DNA of 64,000 bases from positions 1-64,000 of the forward strand of contig QRFJ01003329.1 in assembly GCA_006176705.1 (NCBI GenBank), written 5' to 3'. Within the stretch, counting starts at the first letter, position 1. Each line of letters starts with the position of its first letter. Below the pieces are notes generated by a model. It was given only the letters and a program-made list of their open reading frames with translations. It had not been told where the DNA came from and made no database searches. This DNA comes from Cocos nucifera (taxonomy: Eukaryota > Streptophyta > Magnoliopsida > Arecales > Arecaceae). Made by a program: the position numbers and the translations under genes. This document shows positions 21,519 through 33,538 of the stretch, piece after piece.

Positions 21519-23178
21519 TAAAGGAAAAACATGTTTTCCCGGCACAGGATCGTTCAAATCTGATTGGATCTAAAAAAATATTTTAAATTTCTTTTTCTAA
21601 AATTCTAACTATATTTGAGACTTCTAAAATTTGATCATAGAGATCTAATATTAAAAGTTAAAAATAAAATTAAATCAGATTTAATTTTATGTACCTGATT
21701 TGGTAATCTAATTATCCTACGATGATCCTAATGATTCCTGAGGTTCTGAAAGGAGCCATGCATGCACCTAGCCTCTACTGGTATCTACTTAGGTAGGATC
21801 TGAACGTCTTCTCCTCATAAATGTCTTCTCCAAAAATTAGATCTAGATCTGATTTGAAAAGCCTTCAAAATGACTTTTAAGTGCAGCCTGTTCGTCTCAC
21901 GAACACCATCACGTAGATGCTGAATCTTGTGCCAAAAACCTTGGATCTTTAACTCAGATTTATGTCTAACTTTTTAGGCATATAGAAGAGAGAGTGTGAG
22001 AGGATAGAGGGAGCATGGATATTAGAGGAAAGGCTCCTTTGGGTATGGAAAAAATAAATTACATTAAGGCAATGTTATGAGAAGAGTTCTTGTACAAGAC
22101 ATAGCACCATAAAGAGTCTCTTTTTAACCAAAAACCTTATTAATTCAACCATTGGGACCTTGGATCAGATCTACACAAAAAACCCCAGATCCCATCTAGT
22201 TTTGATGCCAAAAATTCATCTGGAAGGTGGCGGCATGAAAGGATAAGTTAGAGTCCATGTGCATCTAGGACTCCTCCCTCAAGAGTTTGATCCAAATCAA
22301 ACTCTTTCAAAACATGATCTAGGGACCTTCAAAAATCACTAAATTTTTCAAATCCAAAGTATAACTCATGCCCAATCACATATCTAAAAATTAGAACAAA
22401 ATAATTTCTAAATAATTTTCTAAAAGTTTTTGATCGTGTGACCCTTAATTCTCTCAATTAGGTCAACTATTGACCCTAGTCCAATTACACTAGGACATAA
22501 TTTAATTTTTATAATTAATCTGACCTGGAGTTATTCCAATCAGATGAAAATAAACCCAATCAAGATACAAGAATGAGTTAATTCAAATTTAACTTGGTTG
22601 TGATGAATCAGAAAGATTATAGAAGGAGAAAGTCAGGCTCAATCATGTGCTATCACGATTATCTTGAGCTTGATTGAATCTAATCCAAATTAATCAAACT
22701 TGGTTAGCTTAATTGATGACATCCAAACCCAAACCCTTGTTTGTGTGATCCAGTTAGATTCAATTCTTTGTAATAATGAGACATGTCATGATCTTCATCA
22801 TCGACATCATCAAAATGCCTTTCGATGGACCAGAATTTTTCTGATTCATATAATTAGAATAATCAATCATCAAAATCATTCTAATTGCTTCCAAAATCCA
22901 CCAGTGACACCTAGTAGTATATGGTGGCAACCCATCAGAACTAAAAGTGAACTCTTGATGTAGCTACCTATGTGATTGGGTTCTTCTATCTTGAGTTTCG
23001 ATAGGATTAGGGTTAGGTGAACTCATCAAACTTAATATCCAACATATGAATTAATCATTCGATTTGAGTCCTATGTGAAACGCTTTATAGAAACTCTTTC
23101 TACCATCTTCACTCTGCCATGGCAATGGACTTATGGACTCAATTCTCATGATCATCATAGGGCTATTCCTCATCTACC
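21519..23178 (-). repeat. 3' LTR of element E, left part (interrupted by F)
   Basis: From the LTR end (taaaggaaaaac, TG changed to TA) to the ctacc duplication at 23174-23178. Related to the C version of the LTR. Contains a donor-like caggtacat on the minus strand near 21690 and the decayed inverted-repeat array near 22780-22880. No gene. Confidence 0.9.
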
Positions 23179-25473
23179 TATTAGATTGGTATGCCCTAGA
23201 AGCCAGATTGGCTAACACTTGTAATACACTTCTAAGGGCAAAATTATAATTTTAACTATAAATAATAAAAAGGGTTATTTTCTATCACAGTATGTAATTG
23301 AAAGTGTCTGTGATACATCCTTTGAGTTAATGATAATGATAGTTCATATTTTTAAGAGTAGAAAATTTAAGATATGAATTTTCATTATTAACTCATAAAA
23401 TGCTCCCGATCGTAGGATCATCATGAGGATGGTGATTGATCCAGAAGATTGGTGTACGATCGCTTCTTTTTTATAGATGAATCTTGAGTCTACGATCTAG
23501 AGACACTGGAGTGAGAGTATAGGTACTCATTAGAGAATGAGGGCACTGAGCGTGACCACCTCGAGCAGTCATGAGGAAGTCTACCTTCTCGTCGATGACT
23601 GGCTCGAAGCTGCAGTGGTGTGTCTGATTCATTATCTTAAGGTGCATATGTAGTTCATCTTGAGGTTGTTATAGTTTGACTATACCATAACTCAGTCTCC
23701 TAGCCATTCAAAATTCTGAGGTGTATGTTGGCTATAGCATGTTCATTGTAGAAATTAGATTGCACCAATAGGGGATCTATCTACCTCGGCAGAAGAGGAG
23801 CAGCCCTATGATGATCATGAGAATCGAGTCCATAAATCTATGGCCATGGTCGAGTGAAATAATAAAAAGAGTTTCTATTAGGGTTTTTACATTGGACTTG
23901 AATTGAATGATTAATTTATATGATGGAAATTAGGGTTTGATGAGATCACCTTAACCCTAATCCGATCGGAGCTCAAGATAGAGGAACTTAATCACATAGG
24001 TAACTGCATCGAGTTGTTCGCTTTCAGTTCTGATGGGTTGCCACCATATGCTACTAGGTGTCACTAATGGATTTTGAGAGCAATTAGAATAATTTGGATG
24101 ATCGATCATACTAGTTGTCTAAATCGAAAAAGTTCTGATCCATTAGAAGGTATTTCAATGATGTCGATGATAGAGATTATGACATATCCCATTACCATAC
24201 CATACTAAATCTAACTAGATCACACAAATAAGAATTTAGATCTAAATATTATCAATTGAACTAATCCAGTTCAATTTATTTGAATAAGATTCGATTAGGT
24301 TCAAGAAAATTATGCTAGCACATGATTGAGCCTAATGTTCTTCTTTAAACAATCATTAAAACTTATCTCGACTGAGCCAAATATATTTGGCCTCACTCAG
24401 AAATCTTTACTTGATCTGATTGGAGCTTGTCCAAGTTAGAAAAGGATTATCTTAATTTATGAAATAAATTTGAGACAATACCTACCATTTTTCGTCACCT
24501 GCTAAATCTTGTCTTTGGACTTTGGTCAAATGTTGATCTTTAACACTTAGACATCTGCCCATGTGTCATGCACCTATAAGAGAGAATCTTGGACCTTGTC
24601 CCTTACTAAAAAGCTGATAGAAAAGGGGTGCATGCCTAGGGAGGCATGCACCCCATGAGGATAACGCATGGAGTCCCATATAGATGGGACTCTAGGTTGC
24701 TTCATGAATTTAAATGCTGTGGAGCCAAGGAGTCCTGTTTGACCAATCTTGATGCCACCTAATGTGGTTCATAAGGGACTCTAATCTGATTGGATCAGAT
24801 GATATCATTCCATCAATCAGATTTTGATCTGATTGCATAAAAGATCTTGATTGGCCTAGATGATATGGCACTGCATGGTGCAGTAGGATCTATATAAACC
24901 CTATCTACACCTAGAATTATGAGTTTCTACTCTAGCCCATGCTATATAGCCCCTCTCCCTCCCTCTCCATGCCATCCTTAGGTCCTCTCTCTTCTCTCCA
25001 AGCCTAAGGGACTTTGGGCATGTGTTAGGTGCGATCCAAGCAAGTGAAAGGCGATAGGAAAGGAAGAAGGTAGCACTGCTGCAAGAGACAACAGTTGATC
25101 TTCAAAAGAGTTTTTGAAGACCTTCAAGATCAGATCTAGATCTAATTTTTGGTGGATAGATTGAGAAGGAGAAGATCTCTAGATCCTATCCAAGTAGATA
25201 CTGGTAGAGGCCAGGTGCTTGCGTGGCTACATCCAGAACCTCAGGTAAACATCAAGATCATCACAGGATAATTGGATTATCCAAAATAAAAGTATAATTA
25301 AATTAGATTTAATTTAATTTTTATTTTATTTTATTTTATTTTATCAGATCAATAAGATCAAATCTAAAAAATCTTAGATCTAACTAGGATCTTAGAGAAA
25401 TTTTTTTGAAATATTCCTCTTGATACAATCAGATCTGAACGAACTTACATCGAGAAATAAGGTTTTTCCTTCA
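23179..25473 (+). repeat. 5' LTR of element F (2295 bp)
   Basis: Starts tattagattggtatg (TG changed to TA) and ends ttccttca before the PBS. TATA box tatataaa at 24891-24898, then ccctatctacacc: the B/G-type promoter. Confidence 0.93.
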
Positions 25474-27349
25474 ACTGGTATCAAAGCTAGGTTCCAAAAT
25501 TCATTAGATCTAATTTTAATTTATTTTTGATCTAATAATTAGATGATTTTAGATGTCACATGAGATGTGGTTAGATCTAAAATTAGAAAATTAAAAATTA
25601 AATAATCTAAATCTAAGATGTATGAGATGCATGTCTAGACTAGGAATATAATTATTCTATGTGTAGTGTAGCATGATCATAATTTTAATTTAATTAATTA
25701 TAATTTTTATATTTATTTATTTAATATTTTTTAATATTTTAAATATTATAATTAGATCTAAAAATTAAAAAATAAATTTATTTTATTTTTTATATGAGAT
25801 ATGATAGATGCATGTTTAGACTAGTTGTAGAATAGTTCTACAAAATTATCTAGAATAAATTTAATTTGATATGATCAAATTTAAATCTTATTTTTTAGAT
25901 ATTTATGAGATAATTTAGATCTAAAAATATGCATGATATGATACATGAGTTATATGCAAATCATGTTTTTAGTTAGATCAATTTTTATATGTATGATATA
26001 TGATATAGATCTAACTAGTTTTGTAGATTTATCAAGTTTTTGATTAAGGCGTCCCCCTTGGCCGTCCGATCATAAGAACGAAGTAGAATTTAAAGGCTCT
26101 CTACTTCTATTCGATAGGATGTTCTAATGATGTGTAGGGGTACTGTGCGTTCATCCTTAATCAGAAATCTAAAACTTATTTTCTGCAAAACCCTAGATCT
26201 TGAAATCCTAGAATTTTATATACATGTTTTGTTTATGAACCCTAAATTTAATTAAGAATTAAGATTATGAAATATATTATATCTAAAATTAAGAATTTTC
26301 AAATCTAAGATATATTCATAAAATTGGGTTCAAGCTTGGGTAGCTCATTTAGGTCTAGCGGTTGATCAAACCAAATCAAGAGTTAGTTAGATGGGATCAA
26401 GAGTGCTTAAATTGACCAGTCTAATAGAATTAAGTCTGGGTCAAGGTCGAGTCACATGAGCGATTGATCAAGTTAAGATCTAATTAGGCTCAGTGGTTAG
26501 AGTCTGGATTGTAGGCTAATCTGATTGGTTCTGGCTCAATAATTTGGTGTCTAAGGTAAGTTCGGTAGATACGATCGATTGGTTTTTAATTGGAAGCTAC
26601 TCAACTCGAATGCATTCTTGTTGAGTTAATGGCATATCCTTTCCACTGATCTCACTTATCAGGCTATATTTGTCAGCTCAGTCCTGATCTAAGGTGGCTA
26701 ACAATTCGAGCTAACCCATGCTACTAGGTTAGTCATAATGGTTATGGCTATGTCAAGTCAAGTTTAAAGAGACCTAAATCAAATCTTCCTAAGAAAAGAT
26801 TAAGTCTAAGGTCTTCCACAGCTGTAGACATGTGGGCCCTTTCTGAGGTTGATTATTCTTGGCTGGTCATAGTGGTTCAGTTGCATCAGAAAAATGCAAC
26901 CATGTCTATTAGGCATTGAATGCTACGAGCTGGAGGATGGATTGAACTCAATATTTCAGATACGGTGAGAGATCCAATTAGGAATCTAATCTATGCAAAT
27001 GATGGATCTAACTTAACTAAGGAGTGGATCAATATTTTGGGCATGGTAAGATTCATAAATTAGAGACCAAGCCTGGGTGCACCATGATTAGAGAATCATT
27101 GGACCAGAGTTGTTCACTCATTGGCTAACCCATCACCAATAACTATTAGGTGAGATGATGAGTTAGTTTGTGGGACTGCACCATCCACTAGAAATCAGTA
27201 ATCATGGAAATTTTTGCATCTCTGTAGAGGAAGTATAGGAATCCAAGAAAATAGTGAGAGCTAATTTATTTAAAAATCAAATCTCTAAATAAATTGGTAA
27301 AATTTTAATTACAAAATCTAACTAGAAACTTTGACTCTCTATAGAAAAA
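25474..27349 (+). other. Primer binding site and leader of element F
   Basis: PBS tggtatcaaagctagg at 25476-25491 (one change from the usual cagag). The leader holds the outer hairpin arms (tgattaagg and ccttaatca, near 26040-26163); the inner stem has one mismatch, while gaagtag/ctacttc inside it pairs perfectly. It ends with ctctctatag before gag. Confidence 0.85.
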
Positions 27350-27489
27350 ATGAAAATATCTGCATCCAACCCACTAACCCATATCCTGGACACTCATAGA
27401 CTGATCAGACCCAATTACAAAGATTGGCTCTGAAACCTCAAAATCATTTTGGGTTCTAAGAAGTTGACTCATGTATTGGGTTAAGATCC
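27350..27489 (+). pseudogene. gag: gag of element F, N-terminal fragment
   Basis: The ATG at 27350 lies 6 nt upstream of, and in frame with, the family start position, which reads ATA here as in B and E (ATGAAAATATCTGCATCC). The frame continues as SASNPLTHILDTHRLIRPNYKDWL, then a stop, to the insertion of solo LTR G after gatcc. Confidence 0.88.
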
Positions 27490-29767
27490 TGAAGAAAAAG
27501 TCCTATTTTTCAGGTCAGATTCGTTCAGATCTAATTTGATCAAGAGGGATATTTTAAAAAAAAAAATTTTAAATATAAATTAGATCTGAGACTCTTCAGA
27601 TCCAATTTTATTAATCTAATAAAAAAAATAAATTAAATAAATTAAATCTAATTTAATTATACCTTTATTTTGGGTAATCCTATTATCCTATGATGATCCT
27701 GCTGTTTGCCTAAGGTTCTGGATGTAGCCATGTAATCACCTGACCTCTATTGATATCCACTCAAGTAGGATCTAGAGATCTTCTCCTTCTCAATCTATCC
27801 TCCAAGGATCAAATCTGGATCTGATCTTGAAGGTCTTCAAAATAGCTTTTGAAGATCGGGTGTTGTCTCTTGCAGCAGTGTTGCCTTCTTCCTTTCTTGT
27901 CGCCCCTTTCTTGCTTGGATCACACCAAACTGAAGCCCAAAACCTTTTGGGCATGGATAGGAGAGAGAAAATTAGAGGGTGGCATGGAGAAAGAGGGAGA
28001 AGGGCTATGTGGCATGGGCAAAGGGCAAAAGCTCTAAATCCTAGGTGCAGATAGGGTTTATATAGACCCTACTGCGCCATGTAGTGCCATATTATTCCAG
28101 CCAATCATGGCTCTTTGTGCAATCAGATCTAAATCTGATTGATGGGATGACATCATTTGATCCAATTAGATTAGAGTTCCTCACTAACCTCCTTAGATGG
28201 CACCATGACTGATCAAAGATGAGTCTTTGGTGCCACCTAAGTTGAATGCATCAAGTAATTGGAGTCCCATCTATATGGGACTCCAATTCTTATCCACTTT
28301 GGGCGCATGCCTCCCTAGGCATGCACCCCTTGCCTTTCTACTATTTAGTAGGAGGACAAGGGTCAAAGCTCTCTCCTATGGGTGCATGACATATGGGCAG
28401 ATGTCTAAGTGTCAAAGGTCAACGTTTGACCAAAATCAAAGAAGAAGATTTAACAGATGATGGAAAATGGTAGGTGTTGTCTCAAATTTATCTCATAAAT
28501 TAAGACAATTTTTTTTTGACCTAGAGAAGCTCCAGTCAGACCAAGTAAAGGTTTTTGAGTGAGTCTAAACATATTTGGCTCAATCGAGACCACTTTTAAT
28601 GATTGTTAAAGAAGAATATTAGGCTCAGTCATGTGCTAGCATGATTTTCTTGAACCCAATTGAATCTTATTCAAATCAATTGAACTGAGTTAGTCCAATT
28701 GATGATATCTAGATCCAAATCCTTATTTGTGTGATCCAGTTAGGTTCAGTTCTATATGGTAATGGGATATTTCATGATCTCTATCATCGATATTATCGAA
28801 ACACCTTTCGATGGATCAGAACTTTTCTGATTTAGACAACTAGTATGATCGATCATCCAAATCATTCTAAATGCTTCCAAAATCCACCAGTGACACCTAG
28901 CAGTATATGGTGGCAACCCATCAGAACTAAAATTGAACCTCTTGATATAGTTACCTATGTGATTAAGTTTCTCTATCTTGAGCCCCAATCGGATTAGGGT
29001 TAAGGTGATCTCGTCAAACCCTAATTTTTGTCATATGAATTAATCATTCGATTCAAGTCCGATGTGAAAACTCTAATAGAAACTCTTTCTATCATTTCAT
29101 TCTACCATGGCCATGGGCTTATGGACTTGATTCTCATGATCATTATAAGGCTGCTCCTCATCTACCGAGGTAGATAGATCTCCTATCGGTGCAATCCAAT
29201 TCCTATAATGAACATGCTATAGCCAACATATACCTCAGAATTTTGAATGGCCAGAAGATCGAGTTATGGTGTAGTCAAACTATAACACCCTTAAGGTGAA
29301 CTATCAATGCACCTTAGATCAAACAACCAAACACACCACTATAGCTTCGAGCTAGTTATTGACGAGAAGGTAGACTTTCTGATGACTGCTCGAGGTAGTC
29401 ACGCTCAGTGCCCTCATTCTCTAATGAGTACCTATATCTCAGTTTGGTGTCTCTACATCGTAGACTCAAGACTCATCTATCCTAAAGAAGCGATCGTACA
29501 CCAACCTTCCATATCATTCACCATCCTTATGATGATCCTATGGTTGGAAGCATTTTATAATAAAAATTCATATCATAAATTTTTAACTTTTGAAAATATG
29601 AACTATCATTACAATTAACTCAAGGGATGTATCATAGATACTTTCAAATACACACTATGATAGAAAATAATCTTTTTTATTATTTATAATCAAAATAATA
29701 ATTTTTTTCTTAGATGTATATTACAAGTGTTAGCCAATTCTAGCTTCTAGGGCACACATATCTAACA
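27490..29767 (-). repeat. Solo LTR G (2278 bp) in gag of F
   Basis: A full-length minus-orientation LTR (tgaagaaaaag at 27490 to tctaaca at 29767) with gag of F on both sides and no internal element sequence. The flanks gatcc (27485-27489) and gattt (29768-29772) fit a 5-bp duplication with two C-to-T changes. TATA box at 28057-28064 (minus); donor-like aaaggtataat near 27660. Formed by recombination between the two LTRs of a full element. Confidence 0.9.
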
Positions 29768-30480
29768 GATTTCCTCACCTTACCAGTTCATCTGTTCGCT
29801 GAATAGAGTGTCTCTTGATAAATGGATGGATGAAGATAACAACGTCAAATACTAAATGTTAGGCTCGATGTCTGATGAGCTTTAGCACCAACATGAAGAT
29901 ATCAAGACTGCCCATCAAATATTAGCTCACCTGCAAGAGTTATTTGGTGAATAGAGTCGCACAGCCAAATATCAGATCACTAAATGACTGTTTAAGGCTA
30001 AAATGCATGATGGGTAGTTAGTCCAAGATCATTATCTGATTATGATCAATGACATGGAAGAGCTTCAGAAGCTCAGAGTGAAGTTAGATCAGGATCTGCA
30101 GAATGATATAATTCTGTAATTCTTGACTGATGCATACGGGCAGTTCATCATGAACTACCATATACATAAACTTTAGAATACTCTAGCTAAACTTATGAAT
30201 ATGCTGGTTACTATTAAGCTTTCTATGAAAGATTCTAAAGGCTCAGTACTTGCTATGAAATGGACTTCTTTCAAGAGAAAGTTTTTTGGAAAGAAGAAGT
30301 CTGTTAAAAGACAAAAGATGGAAGGTAGAAAGAAAAGGAAGGCAGAGCTGAAGAAGAAAGCCACTGATAAAGAAAAATATTTCCATTATCATACTGATGA
30401 TCGCTAGAAGTAAAATTGTCCTACATACCTGCCACCCTAAAGAATAAGAAGGAGATACGCCTTTCTAGAGGTATGCTTGT
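29768..30480 (+). pseudogene. gag: gag of element F, C-terminal part
   Basis: Gag resumes after G. It includes MSDEL, then a TAG and the TGA (atcactaaaTGA, near 29985) also found in A and H. A 70-codon frame (30195-30407) has the Lys-rich stretch and the knuckle remnant KYFHYHTDDR: Tyr at the first Cys position (30378-30380) and Tyr at the second. Several stops. Confidence 0.87.
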
Positions 30481-31990
30481 TATTGAATCTAACCTTATGA
30501 TTTCTTCTACATCTAGTTGGATGCTTGACTCTGATCTAGTGCTAATTTGTGCACTTCCATGTAGGGTCTTAAGGATAGCAGGAGGTTGAGGGATGGTGAG
30601 ATGATCCTACGCGTTGAAAATGGAGCAAGGGTTGCTGCTGTAGTCGTGGAAACCTATCCTCTTTGATTACCGTCTGGCTTAGATTTAGCACTTAGGAATT
30701 GTTATTATGTGCCTGCTGCAAGTAGGAATTTATTTTCTATTTCATGTTTAGCATAAGAAGGCTATGTAATTAGTTTTCTTAAGGACCATTGTAATATTCT
30801 TTATGAAAGAAATAAAATTGCAAGTGATTTTCTCATTAACGATCTCTACCAGTTACATATTAATATATCTATCTTTAATATCGAGCAAAATGTGAATGCC
30901 ATAAGATCAAAATGACCCAGGGATAGTCTAAATGATAGATATCTATGGCACCTAAGGCTAGGTCACATAGCAGAAGATAAGATTAACAAATTGAAGAAAA
31001 TTGGGCTATTGAGTCCGTTGACTTCTGAGTCATATCCAATTTATGAATCATGTCTTCATGGTAAAATATTAAGCTTCCTTTTGTAAGACATAGAAAAAGG
31101 GCCATGGAACTACTTATCCTAGTATATACTGATGTGTGCGGCCCATTTGATGTGCCAGCTAGAAGCAACTTTGACTACCTCATAACCTTTACCGATGATT
31201 TATCTTGGTATGGGTATGTGTATCTTATGAGACACAAGTCTGAAGCCTTTGAAAAGTTCAAGAAATTTAGACATAAAGTCAAAAAGCAAACTGAAAAATT
31301 CATTAAGATTCTTGATCAGATCGAGGAGGTGAATACCTTAGTTGGAAATTCTTGAACTATCTTAAGTAAAATGGTACAGTCTCTCAATGGACTTCACCTG
31401 GAACACCTCAACTCAATGGGCTTTTAGAACTGAAGAACCGGACCCTATTAGATATGATTCGATCCATAATGAGCTTCACAAACCTTCCTGATTTTCTTTG
31501 GAAATATAGTCCGTTAACTGCTATATATCTACTGAATAGGGTTTCCTCTAAAATCATTCCTACCACACCGTATGAAATATGGCATGGTAAGAAGCTAAGT
31601 CTGAGTCATCTCAAAATTTGGGATTGTTCGGCTTATGTCAAAAGACAACAAGCAAATAAGTTAGATAATAGATCCTTTAGAGCTTAATTCATAGGATATC
31701 CTAAAGAGTCATTAGGATATTATTTCTACATTCCAAAAGATCACAATATGATAGTGAGTTGGCATGCCATTTTTCTTGAAAAATATTTTATTCAAGATGG
31801 CGGTATTAGAAAGTAGATCAAGCTTGAGGAGAAAGTCTCATAAGAGCAATGAGCTAAGGACCCTATGGAATCAAATTAGGTTGAACCAATAAAATCATTA
31901 CCTCCTCCACCTCGTAGATCGAAAAAGATTTTTCATCTCCCTAAGAGGTACTTAGGTACTATCTCAGAGAAAGTAGAGGAAATATTCCTC
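30481..31990 (+). pseudogene. pol: pol of element F: protease and integrase (decayed)
   Basis: The protease site is recognisable near 30525 (LDSD, Gly lost with a frameshift). Integrase fragments: HLRLGHIAEDKINKL (near 30950), 31104-31355 with YTDVCGPFDVPARSNF (first Asp), the second Asp region read out of frame near 31316, and 31454-31687 with SFTNLPDFLW and YLLNRVSSK. The Glu position reads LELKN.. near 31430. Stops and indels throughout. Confidence 0.88.
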
Positions 31991-33525
31991 ATAGATAATG
32001 GGGTTCATGGTGATATCGGATATCGACTCTGAGAAATGGTTAGAGACAATGAAGTCAAAAATTGACTCGATGCATTCAAACCAAGTCTAAACCTTGGTAG
32101 ATCCACCAGAAGGTATAGTACCTATTGGGTGTAAATGGATCTGCATGAAAAAGATTGGTGCAGATGGGAATGTGGAGACATTCAAAGCTAGATTAGTGGT
32201 AAATGGGTATAGTCAGCGCAAAGAAATTGACTATCAGGATACCTTTTCATCAGTAGCTATGCTAAAATTCATTCGCACATTGCTTGCTGTTGTAGCCTAT
32301 TTCAATTATGAAATATGGCAAATGGACGTGAAAACGATATTCTTAAATGGATACCTTTCACATCTAGTGATGTTGATCACAAAGTATGCAAGCTGCAAAG
32401 GTCAATATATGAACTTAAGCAAGCATCTCGGAGCTGGAATACTCATTTTAATGATGTGATCAAATTATTTGGTTTCATCAAGAACGAGGAGGAACCATAT
32501 ATTTTCAAAAAGGTCAGTGGGAGCGCTATTATCTTTCTTATACTGTACATGGATGATATCCTCCTTATTGGGAACGATATTCCCATGTTAACCATAGTTA
32601 AAATGTAGTTATCTAAAGAATTCTCCATGAAAGACCTAGGAGAAGCATCCTTCATTCTAGGAATTAACGTCTATAGAGATAGACCGAATAGGATGCTAGG
32701 TCTTTCACAGAAGATGTAAATAAAGGAAGTGTTAAAGAGGTTTAGCATGGAAAACTCCAAGAGGGGATTGGTATCCTTTAAATATGGCATTCATCTCTCC
32801 AAGAAAATGTGTTCCAACACACCTGAGGAGATTGAACGCATGAGCAAGATCCCTTATGCTTCAGTAATAAGGAACCTCATGTATGCTATGTTATGTACAC
32901 GACCTGATACAACCCATGCTGTGAGTGTCACGAGCAAATATTAGTCGAATCCAGCTGAAGAACTCTGGACTTCTATGAAATGTATCCTTAAGTACTTAAG
33001 AAGAACTAAGGATATGATGTTGGTTTTTGGTAATGGAGAACTCCAAGTCCAGGGATATACAGACTCGGATCTTATGTCCGATATAGATGATCGAAAGTCA
33101 ACATCTGAGAATCTATTTGTATGTAATGGTGGTGCTATCAGTTGGAAGAGTTTTAAGCAGACAGTGATAGCAGATTCCATCATGAAAGCAGAGTACATCG
33201 CTGCATCAGAAGCTGCAAAGGAGACATTCTGGTACAAGAAGTTCACTGTAGAGATCGCAGTGATGCCATCGGATGCCATTTCTCTATACTGCGATAATAA
33301 TGGCATCATAGCCCTTGCTAAGGAGCCGAGGTCTCACCAAAAATTCAAGCACATCGAGCAGCGATATCATCTCATCTGCGATTATCTTGAGAAAGGTACA
33401 TCGAGGTCAAGAGAGTCGACTCCGCAAACAATATGGCAGACCCACTCATAAAGCTATTAGGCCAGCAGAAGATCGAAACCCATCTTAAGAAGATGGGACT
33501 TAGATTTGTAGCCAATTAGCTTTAG
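31991..33525 (+). pseudogene. pol: pol of element F: reverse transcriptase and RNase H (decayed)
   Basis: 32094-32459 carries VDPPEGIVPIGCKWI and QMDVKTIFLNGY, followed by a deletion of about 35 bp that removes LEEDIYMEQ. 32315-32608 continues with YMDDILLIGND (YVDD as YMDD). 32729-32944 and 32975-33451 hold RT thumb and RNase H with ADSIMKAEYIAASEAAKE and LYCDNNG. The RNase H segment is nearly unbroken for 158 codons. The frame ends at tag 33523-33525 (an earlier tag at 33517). Confidence 0.9.
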
Positions 33526-33527
33526 GT

Positions 33528-33538
33528 CAAGTTGGAGT
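33528..33538 (+). other. Polypurine tract of element F
   Basis: caagttggagt, one change from the family tract, precedes the 3' LTR. Confidence 0.82.
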
